Below are positions 60,752 through 64,000 of a stretch of DNA of 64,000 nt, piece by piece. Positions within the stretch are counted from its first letter, which is position 1; each line of letters starts with the position of its first letter. The stretch comes from Triplophysa rosa (lineage: Eukaryota; Chordata; Actinopteri; Cypriniformes; Nemacheilidae), in the NCBI RefSeq assembly GCF_024868665.1, contig NC_079902.1:13761265-13825264 (forward strand), written 5' to 3'. Under the pieces are notes generated by a model, which was not told where the DNA came from, searched no databases, and saw only the letters and a list, made by a program, of their open reading frames with translations. Both the position numbers and the translations under genes were made by a program.

Positions 60752-63699
60752 GCGTGTGCGTGTGCGTGTGTGTTTTTGAGTTACCAGAGAGCTTTCTTCA
60801 CTTTACTAGACTACTGGGTATTTAAAATCCTTTGGTTTACATTTGCCAGCCACTGCCCACAGTATGCGCACAATTCACAATTGCAGTATAAATCTACAGT
60901 GCTATGGAAACTCAAACTATTTAACACAACAGGCTGGTAATGTAAAAGGGATCTGCCAACCAAGAACACTGCCAGCTGACACACAGTCTCCGAGTTCTGG
61001 GAACCACTTGCATTAGAAGCCTTCACAACAAAGGTAATACCAACAATATGTCACCATGTAGATCCAAGCAGGATTCAAATCCACAAGTCTATAAATGTAC
61101 AGCTGTTAAATTGAACCTTCTCAAAGCAGGTTCTTATCTATCCTTTAATAACTACCCAATTAGAGCCAAATAAAGTGCACAAACATGCTATGGTAAAGCT
61201 GTTTCCTAGACCTCTCACCTGTAGTGACGTATTGTTTGTAAGTATTCAAGAAGATCTCTCCTTTAATCATTATACACACAAATCTCTGTGATTCCTCCAC
61301 CAATTATCTGTCTCTTATGTAAGGCACAATGCATTCCCCAGTTAGCTTGCTCACCACATTAACCCCATTCCAAACAGAGTCATCCACCGCCTCACGAGGC
61401 CCTCAGTTGTTACCGAGCCTAATTCTCACACGTCTCCGCTTGGGATGTCAGAAGGGTTAAAGAGCAGATTAATGGAGGATAATCTGGCACCAAGAGAACA
61501 CTGCAGCTGCCTGCTGAACATACGCAGACTGATTTATGGACACAGCCAAAGGTGTGATTTGCTAACTGAGTTTGGTGCAACTCTTTGTAGTTCCTTCATT
61601 AACAGAGCAGGTCACCGAGTAAAGAACACTGTTGCACCCAGGGTTAATGAGCAACTTCTCACCAGTCGGTCATGAGAGTTAAGACTTTTTTTGCTTATGT
61701 GCCACCTATGGTAATATTTTTTGTAATATTAAGTGCCAGCAACAGTTACTACTATACATTTTAATATCACTAGATATTAATCTTTTCAAACTATGGTCTA
61801 ATTAGCTCAGATGGTTAAATAACTTCTATAAGCTCAATTTAACATGTATTTAAATTGGGGTTTTAAGGAAAGCAAATAGCTAATTTGTGTTTGCTCTTCT
61901 ATTCAGAGCTCTAGTGCTTGCACGGTTGTAGGAACTTGGCTGGACACGCCTGTACTGTAAAGTCTAAACTTCAGCATGGTCAGTTGTAATGATTAAATGA
62001 AACAGCTTTTGAAAGTCAGGTCAGTATATAAATGGAACACTTTATCCAAACTTAAAAATAGTCTAAATTAAAGTAGCCCACAGGACACACAAGCCCCTTC
62101 TTATGATTCCTTATGACAACCATGTCCCCTATTCTTTGTAATTGCATGTAAATGTTCACCAGTACATTCCAAATTCTCCTTAATTTTAGGAAAAAAAAGG
62201 TTTGGAACAACATAAATGACAATTCTCAATTCTTATGTGCACTATTCCTCTAATGCTTTCGATAAGAAACAAAATCTATGTCTGTTTCTCTGCCTTTTAA
62301 ACAAAACAGCAAGGTTTTGTATAAGAACAATCCCTGTAAAGAATTCAGAAGTCTTCAAAAAAGGTTCAGTGAACTGCGAGCTGGCAAACCCTCTTTTGAG
62401 GTTAACCTAAAAAAGTTAAGTAGCTTTCAATCTGACCTCAACCTCACATTGCAGCTGTGAAATAAAACCGGCCCCAGATCAGCGCTGAAGAACTGCCTCC
62501 ATCAACACCAAGCAAAGATGACTGTGACAGAGCATCTACTGTTATGGCAATTAAAGAGAGCTCAAGAACAAAACTCTCCCTTCAGAGACCCTTGGCAGAG
62601 CACACTACCAATTCACCTCTATTCTTAAGCCATTGGGGAATAAAGGTGCAGTTAAAGCCAAGGACCCCTATCAAATGGCAATCACGAGGGTCTTCCCTGG
62701 CAAACAACTCTGACCCAAGCGGGCTAAATATGCGCTGGATGTGCCAACTCAATTACATCTACTTTTTTTTTGAGGACAAAAATGTAAAGATTGGCCAATT
62801 TTAGGGTATTTGTGAGACGGAAGGGAACAACAGCATTATTTGGAAAACATGGGTGGATTCACTGGAATCTAAGACAAGACAGTTGTTCTACAGCCTTTCT
62901 GACAAAAAGTAATGCAAAACATTTCATACTGCATCACATGTTCTGCCTTTGCTAGAGTTGAAAGAAATAATCTTACAATGAAATCTCTGATTCTAAGCTT
63001 TATGAATGCAGGATGGTTCCACTTTGGTTCACCCTCTGACACAGTTAGGGGCGCTCCCTCGCCTAAGTCAACATAAGGAGTAGTTTACATTTTGTTAATG
63101 GTGCGCAATGGGCGACAGTTTGCTCGTCCCCTCTAACTTTCTAGCTTTCAAAGCAGACACAGTTAAATGGAAACTTTGAGTCTATTTTATTACTATTATT
63201 TTTTCAGCTCACCTGTGAGTATTAGTGGGATTCAGGGGTAAGCAAATTACATGACCCTGGGGCTCCCCAGGCTTCATGAATGGAGTCTTTCTGCGATCAG
63301 AAAGAAATCTCTCCTCAGGGGAACCTGTTACCCCCCACCCTCCCTTAAATACACATACAGATGTGTTTCATGCACATGAAAGCCAAAGGTAACTTCAACT
63401 TCCTACTAAGCATAATGCTGCTTGAACCTATAAACGTGGCCATTCATTTCAAGGTAAACGCAATACGTCCCTAGAGATTGAGCTACGAGTGCGTAACAGT
63501 TTAAAGACGCTCTCTGAAGTTTGCGCGTATAACACATCTCAGCAATAATATAGAAAAGAAAGTCAAGCGACGGCACTTTAAACTTACCATTTTGCTCTTT
63601 CGTAGCGGGGTGGTGAATCTTACTGATGTGACTCGATTCCGCCACCGACTCATGCTGATGAAGAGACGATATAAGAATCAAGAGGAGCAATGGAATCAT
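23720..63699 (-). CDS. pdgfc: Platelet-derived growth factor C (six coding exons, join of the exons listed separately)
   Basis: Secreted latent ligand. In the known family, the PDGF-CC homodimer binds PDGF receptor alpha after proteolytic removal of its CUB domains. The six exons join in phase to 342 residues (the human protein has 345). Domains are a signal peptide ([12 protein letters not shown], about 1-22), a CUB domain (about 44-160, with Cys102, Cys122 and Cys155), and a hinge (about 164-228). The basic cleavage site KKSR is at 229-232 and the PDGF/VEGF cystine knot at about 233-342. The knot includes CGGNCACC, typical of PDGF-C/D rather than A/B, and the terminal CSCVC. Residues such as VVDLNLL and SCTPRNFS match PDGF-C closely. 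All introns are GT-AG; from intron 1 to 5 they measure about 24.7 kb, 6.9 kb, 6.3 kb, 0.9 kb and 115 bp. The human CUB sequon (NGS) is GDG here. Confidence 0.96.
23949..24166 (-). CDS. pdgfc: pdgfc coding exon 5: core of the cystine-knot domain
   Basis: Encodes residues 233-305, [10 protein letters not shown] to KKYHE, with nine cysteines including CGGNCACC and an NFS sequon at Asn252. The chosen acceptor (gtaggag, exon from 24166) gives KKSR-VVDL as in other PDGF-C proteins. The tandem alternative (exon from 24169) adds Gly to give KKSR-GVVDL. The donor is GTAAAA. Confidence 0.95.
24411..24508. repeat. Compound microsatellites in pdgfc intron 4
   Basis: An AT/AC dinucleotide run (about 24410-24432) is followed by AAT repeats (24449-24470) and CAACAG/CAACAA repeats (about 24481-24508). 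All lie in the 921-bp intron 4. Confidence 0.85.
25088..25295 (-). CDS. pdgfc: pdgfc coding exon 4: hinge and cleavage site
   Basis: Encodes residues 164-232 and the first base of residue 233. The acceptor follows a (TG)n-rich tract (gtgtgtgtgttcag) and the donor is GTAAAG. The N-terminal hinge is divergent ([14 protein letters not shown]), while [19 protein letters not shown] is conserved. The exon ends with KKSR, the basic cleavage site (RKSR in the human protein). Confidence 0.95.
27081..27310. repeat. Repeat-like block (unclassified)
   Basis: The sequence ggccatctacacggagaagcg, followed by cacggatccagcgttttggg and ttgcgttttcgtgtgtacagc, has the CG-rich style of fish interspersed elements and reads like one from memory. 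I found no matching opposite terminus in the next kilobase, so the boundaries are uncertain. Confidence 0.4.
27514..27798 (-). other. Unexplained 94-codon open frame in intron 3
   Basis: The frame has no ATG at its start (it opens at GTG). It encodes [20 protein letters not shown] and, further on, [21 protein letters not shown] and [16 protein letters not shown]. The composition looks more protein-like than neighbouring chance frames, but I recognise no domain. It adjoins the repeat-like block and could be a relic of transposon coding sequence. It runs in the pdgfc direction without clear splice sites. Confidence 0.25.
29583..29825. mobile_element. MITE-like element with CGTCACTTTCCCACGTGA ends
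   Basis: The left arm (29583-29619) and right arm (29786-29825) are inverted copies with a conserved CGTCACTTTCCCACGTGA core, spanning about 243 bp. The interior contains an ATG in good context (aaaATGG) at the start of a short frame, [20 protein letters not shown], that runs out of the element at the right. The element type is not known to me. Confidence 0.6.
30093..30394. mobile_element. hAT-type MITE with TAGAGGTGCACCGAT ends
   Basis: The left end TAGAGGTGCACCGATA faces right end TATGTGCATCTCTA (imperfect inverted repeat). It is flanked by TTTATTTT and CTTATTTT, an 8-bp target duplication with one substitution. The element is 302 bp and non-coding. The ends match those of the larger hAT-type element at 42877-45038, so both belong to one family. 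Confidence 0.75.
31602..31782 (-). CDS. pdgfc: pdgfc coding exon 3: second half of the CUB domain
   Basis: Starts with the last base of Lys103 and ends after Gln163 at donor CAG/GTTAGT. The acceptor is tactttag. It contains [35 protein letters not shown] and PGFCIRY, all strongly PDGF-C-like. Cys122 and Cys155 are here. Ends in phase 0. Confidence 0.96.
32519..33246. mobile_element. Long foldback (inverted-repeat) element, TTAAAGGGATAGTTCATCC ends
   Basis: Left and right arms are reverse complements over several hundred bases (from TTAAAGGGATAGTTCATCCA to the right end GGGTGAACTTCCACTTTAA). The matched parts include cttccggcgtcttcggagcac, gtggttgtcaaggtccagaaa and cagtgtatggcgtgcg. The left arm holds about 110 bp (roughly 32706-32805) absent from the right. 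A (GAA)n run lies near the centre (about 32964-32990). The mirrored arms explain why similar peptides ([15 protein letters not shown]) appear on both strands; neither is a gene. Confidence 0.85.
33386..33850 (+). repeat. Unassigned, relatively GC-rich block with 11-bp hairpin
   Basis: Less AT-rich than its surroundings. It includes a perfect hairpin at 33465-33490 (GGATCCCTGTT, loop tcgt, then its complement). Near 33780-33800 there is a donor-like acgcggtaagtc on the plus strand. It resembles the leader of a fish mobile element from memory, but I see no termini or coding domain. Confidence 0.3.
38723..38918 (-). CDS. pdgfc: pdgfc coding exon 2: first half of the CUB domain
   Basis: Encodes the end of Gly38 to Cys102 and two bases of Lys103. 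The acceptor is ctgtag and the donor GTAAGA. Conserved CUB motifs are [39 protein letters not shown]. Relative to the human protein, the ENVW segment before IQLTF is replaced by EGSR and the NGS sequon is lost (SGDGL). Confidence 0.95.
39059..39272. mobile_element. MITE with ATGCTG(T/C)GTTCACACCAA ends
   Basis: The left end ATGCTGTGTTCACACCAA and the right end TTGGTGTGAACGCAGCAT are inverted repeats with one mismatch. It is 214 bp long, with CG-containing interior motifs (tcgcgggaatag, gcgcaaagacgcggcaa). No transposase and no clear target duplication. Confidence 0.75.
39898..40443 (+). other. Unexplained 181-codon open frame
   Basis: This is the longest frame in the window not assigned to a known gene. 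It runs antisense to pdgfc within intron 1. It begins at a true ATG ([18 protein letters not shown]). The sequence is low in hydrophobic blocks, has no recognisable domain, and has no promoter or splice context that I can see. A chance frame is the most likely explanation. Confidence 0.15.
41675..41824 (-). mobile_element. tRNA-derived SINE
   Basis: On the minus strand it begins GTAGCTCAGTGGTAAGAGC (A box, 41823-41807). It then has GGTTCGATCCC (B box, 41779-41769), followed by a non-tRNA body ending in AAGTCGCTTTGGATAAAAGCG and tctgccaaatgcgtaaatg. The two internal promoter boxes and the shared 3' tail show a tRNA-derived SINE of a family widespread in fish. The tail recurs in two truncated copies here (15563-15644 and 59575-59668). 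Confidence 0.8.
43484..43514 (+). repeat. Left terminal inverted repeat of the Tc1-like element
   Basis: A 31-bp sequence identical to the complement of 44678-44708. It contains CACCTAAAGGATTATTAGG. Confidence 0.92.
43634..44674 (+). CDS. Tc1/mariner-type transposase, DD36E, intact
   Basis: The 346-residue protein has the usual length for Tc1-like transposases and no stop or frameshift. The N-terminus (about 1-60) is a helix-turn-helix DNA-binding region ([20 protein letters not shown]), followed by a second DNA-binding segment to about 125. The catalytic domain carries Asp155 (WSDESRF), Asp246 (FQQDNAPCH) and Glu283 ([11 protein letters not shown]). Exactly 36 residues separate Asp246 and Glu283, against 34 in classical Tc1. 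The glycine-rich box [11 protein letters not shown] is at about 190-200. It catalyses cut-and-paste transposition at TA sites. All catalytic residues are present, so activity is plausible but untested. The ATG is 150 bp inside the left end. Confidence 0.95.
   Translation: MGKKGDLSNFERGMVVGARRAGLSISQSAQLLGFSRTTISRVYKEWCEKGKTSSMRQSCGRKCLVDARGQRRMGRLIQADRRATLTEITTRYNRGMQQSICEATTRTTLRQMGYNSRRPHRVPLISTTNRKKRLQFARAHQNWTVEDWKNVAWSDESRFLLRHSNGRVRIWRKQNENMDPSCLVTTVQAGGGGVMVWGMFSWHTLGPLVPIGHRLNATAYLSIVSDHVHPFMTTMYPSSNGYFQQDNAPCHKARIISNWFLEHDNEFTVLEWPPQSPDLNPIEHLWDVVERELRALDVHPTNLHQLQDAILSIWANISKECFQHLVESMPRRIKAVLKAKGGQTPY
44678..44708 (-). repeat. Right terminal inverted repeat of the Tc1-like element
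   Basis: Exact complement of 43484-43514, beginning three bases after the transposase stop codon. Confidence 0.92.
45119..48494. other. Intron sequence with no recognised element
   Basis: Contains a plus-strand tataaataag (about 46845), a 9-bp-armed palindrome gtgagatga-cc-tcatctcac at 46683-46702 and a 31-bp tandem duplication at 47115-47175. No coding exon is supported. Confidence 0.35.
47115..47175. repeat. 31-bp tandem duplication
   Basis: Two adjacent copies of ctacaacataaatatgcttt plus an A-rich tail start at 47115 and 47146. They differ only by one A in the homopolymer. Confidence 0.85.
48525..49961 (-). mobile_element. Decayed Tc1-type transposon with IR/DR ends
   Basis: Both ends carry aataattatttgatcccct as outer repeat, and aataagtatttgatccc as inner repeat (left at about 48530 and 48702, right at about 49946 and 49880). 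They share the intervening gattttgtaagtttgcctgc. This is the inverted-repeat/direct-repeat layout of Sleeping Beauty-like fish Tc1 elements. The right end finishes CCCTCACTGTA at a TA. The left tip is degraded. Confidence 0.85.
48715..49700 (-). pseudogene. Tc1-type transposase pseudogene
   Basis: On the minus strand a start region at 49700 reads MVKTK followed immediately by a TAG stop, then [14 protein letters not shown]. An intact stretch (about 49551-49369) encodes [20 protein letters not shown] and [12 protein letters not shown], characteristic of Tc1 transposase DNA-binding regions. Frameshifts and stops interrupt the catalytic part. The C-terminal end (GFSTKY, with mutations) lies near 48745. 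It encodes no functional protein. Confidence 0.85.
50278..50624. mobile_element. hAT-type MITE with perfect target duplication ACTGAACA
   Basis: Ends are TAGGGCTG and CAGCCCTA, with inner sequences ctcgattatgac and gattaatcgca also roughly inverted. ACTGAACA occurs immediately on both sides (50270-50277 and 50625-50632), an exact 8-bp target duplication. The 347-bp interior is AT-rich and non-coding. Confidence 0.88.
50890..53088. other. Intron sequence, nothing recognised
   Basis: Short TA and TG microsatellite runs (about 50893-50920 and 52349-52365) and chance frames only. Confidence 0.35.
53089..53494. mobile_element. hAT-like MITE with TAGGGCTAGGACGATATATCG ends
   Basis: The left end TAGGGCTAGGACGATATAT is matched, imperfectly, by the right end ATATATATCGCCCCAGCACTA. 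The interior includes ccaccacatccgaaaccagatggcg, typical of an interspersed fish element. Flanking 8-mers do not match, so the target duplication is lost or the boundaries are slightly off. Confidence 0.65.
54338..54626. mobile_element. Short DNA element, TTAAAGGGATAGCTCACGC family (copy 7)
   Basis: Begins TTAAAGGGATAGCTCACGCA and ends TTTTGGGTGAAGTGTCCCTTTAA. Contains tcattcaccctcatgtt-like and ggaacacaaaagaagatat segments shared with the other copies. GGCT occurs on both sides, possibly a short duplication. Non-coding. Confidence 0.8.
55917..56250 (+). mobile_element. Interspersed repeat, uninterrupted copy
   Basis: Starts TTTAAAGGTCCATTGTGTAA and runs through gatctattgacagaaatgcaa, acatgttgtttttacagtagccc-type sequence and gaaaacgtgacgacatctta to ggttgcatttcgcaac. 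The same sequence is found inverted and split at 16866-17088 plus 18393-18530. It provides the internal reference that proves that split. The element class is unknown to me. Confidence 0.75.
56251..59564. other. Intron sequence, nothing recognised
   Basis: Several frames (up to 164 codons at 57875-58369, minus strand) lack any recognisable domain or splice support. No mobile-element termini were found. Confidence 0.35.
59575..59668 (+). mobile_element. SINE relic
   Basis: gtgccaagattgtgggtttcgg resembles a degenerate B box region. It is followed after a spacer by ataagcatctgccaaatgcc and tagatgtaaatat, which matches the 3' tail of the SINE at 41675-41824 in the opposite orientation. It is truncated and diverged. 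Confidence 0.55.
60720..60774. repeat. (TG)n / (TGCG)n microsatellite
   Basis: About 27 TG units, the last third as TGCGTG repeats. It produces an artificial VCVCVC / ACACAC peptide in the overlapping frame. Confidence 0.9.
63588..63699 (-). CDS. pdgfc: pdgfc coding exon 1: signal peptide
   Basis: Encodes residues 1-37 and the first base of Gly38. The ATG at 63699-63697 is chosen because it directly precedes a hydrophobic signal sequence ([12 protein letters not shown]). The frame open further upstream begins with TTG and contains no ATG. Start context is weak (C at -3). The exon ends in KEQN and G before donor GTAAGT; the same KEQNG junction exists in mammalian PDGF-C. Confidence 0.9.
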
Positions 63700-63724
63700 T
63701 TGGATAAATGGTGTCTTTCGGTGC

Positions 63725-63760
63725 TTATAGGCACTTAGTATGTGTTGTTTCAATCATCAT
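63725..63760 (-). CDS. Upstream open reading frame in the pdgfc 5' leader
   Basis: A minus-strand ATG ATG pair at 63760 opens an 11-residue frame, MMIETTHTKCL, that stops at TAA (63727-63725). The stop lies 25 nt upstream of the pdgfc start codon and the frames differ. Because the pdgfc ATG has a weak context (C at -3), the uORF could reduce translation of the main frame. This depends on transcription starting upstream of 63760. Confidence 0.45.
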   Translation of the reverse strand: MMIETTHTKCL

Positions 63761-63883
63761 GCAGGTATATTGCTTGTGAGACGGGTATCCAACTTTGGAC
63801 ACATCTGTAAGAAGTACGCGCAATGTAAAGTCCACATAATCCCGATCGACCAGTTGTTGCTTGCTTTCTGACAGCAAAAAGTT

Positions 63884-63942
63884 ATTGGTGGAAAGTTACA
63901 CGAGATGCATCTCACAGTTGAACGCTGCCGGACGCTTATTGG
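63884..63942 (-). promoter_or_regulatory. pdgfc: Candidate pdgfc proximal promoter with two CCAAT boxes
   Basis: Plus-strand ATTGG at 63884-63888 and 63938-63942 reads as CCAAT on the minus strand, the pdgfc direction, with a spacing of 54 bp. Between them lies a perfect 12-bp palindrome GAGATGCATCTC (63902-63913). These lie about 190-240 bp upstream of the coding start. No TATA box is obvious. The transcription start cannot be placed from sequence alone. Confidence 0.4.
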
Positions 63943-64000
63943 TGTAACTGAAGGCGCACCTGTTAGTTAAATGCCCCCGATATTCTAGAAAAACAACAGT

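Larger units (their letters stand above)
38919..63587 (-). other. pdgfc: pdgfc intron 1
   Basis: This 24.7-kb intron carries most of the window's transposons: a MITE at 39059, a SINE at 41675, nested stacks at 42609-45118 and 48495-50889, elements at 53089, 54338 and 55917, and a SINE relic at 59565. Stretches without recognised elements are 39273-41674, 45119-48494, 50890-53088, 56251-59564 and 60775-63587. These contain only unrecognised frames, the longest at 39898-40443. A large first intron is usual for PDGFC genes. Confidence 0.75.

Noticed and set aside
63406..63753. Longer pdgfc N-terminus starting at 63753 and running on to 63406
   Set aside because: The frame opens with TTG, not ATG, and its 3' part is intron: the GTAAGT donor at 63587 ends the exon after KEQN. 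The first ATG in frame is at 63699.

Overview
The window looks like an intron-rich, AT-rich teleost chromosome, most likely a cyprinid fish. The evidence is a vertebrate PDGF-C gene split into six exons, canonical GT-AG introns, abundant Tc1/mariner and hAT-type DNA transposons, tRNA-derived SINE fragments and microsatellites. There are no bacterial features. The species assignment is inference from repeat style and gene structure.

The dominant gene is pdgfc on the minus strand. It has six coding exons: 63699-63588, 38918-38723, 31782-31602, 25295-25088, 24166-23949 and 23833-23720. All phases join cleanly into 342 codons plus stop. The product is a secreted latent growth factor with a signal peptide, CUB domain, hinge with a basic KKSR cleavage site, and a PDGF/VEGF cystine-knot domain containing CGGNCACC. 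The 5' leader has a 12-codon uORF, and two inverted CCAAT boxes lie just upstream. The acceptor of exon 5 is a tandem TAG-GAG (NAGNAG) that would add or remove one glycine exactly at the cleavage site.

At the far left, on the minus strand, a probable first coding exon (548-455) of a second gene has a strong start context, an in-frame upstream stop, a GTAAGT donor, a basic mitochondrial-presequence-like N-terminus and a YY1/CCAAT promoter. The gene is not identified. From there to about 23 kb is intergenic sequence with scattered mobile elements.

Mobile DNA makes up most of the rest. A short element family with TTAAAGGGATAGTTCACCC-like ends appears at least eight times. Two copies, both inside pdgfc intron 1, host stacked insertions. 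At 42.6-45.1 kb such a copy contains a hAT-type element with a perfect 8-bp target duplication, which itself contains an apparently intact Tc1/mariner element. That element has perfect 31-bp inverted repeats and a full 346-residue transposase with DD36E spacing. At 48.5-50.9 kb another copy contains a decayed Tc1 element and a hAT MITE with a perfect 8-bp duplication. A third nest (16.9-18.5 kb) is a repeat split by a hAT-like element carrying a further MITE. A composite element at 9.64-10.34 kb combines inverted ends, an internal 22-bp inverted repeat, telomere-like sequence and a 44-bp minisatellite.

The window therefore holds one well-supported host gene, one partial host gene, one intact transposase gene and many transposon relics. 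I found no previously undescribed multi-gene system. The most notable items are the intact DD36E element, the nested insertions and the NAGNAG acceptor at the PDGF-C activation site.
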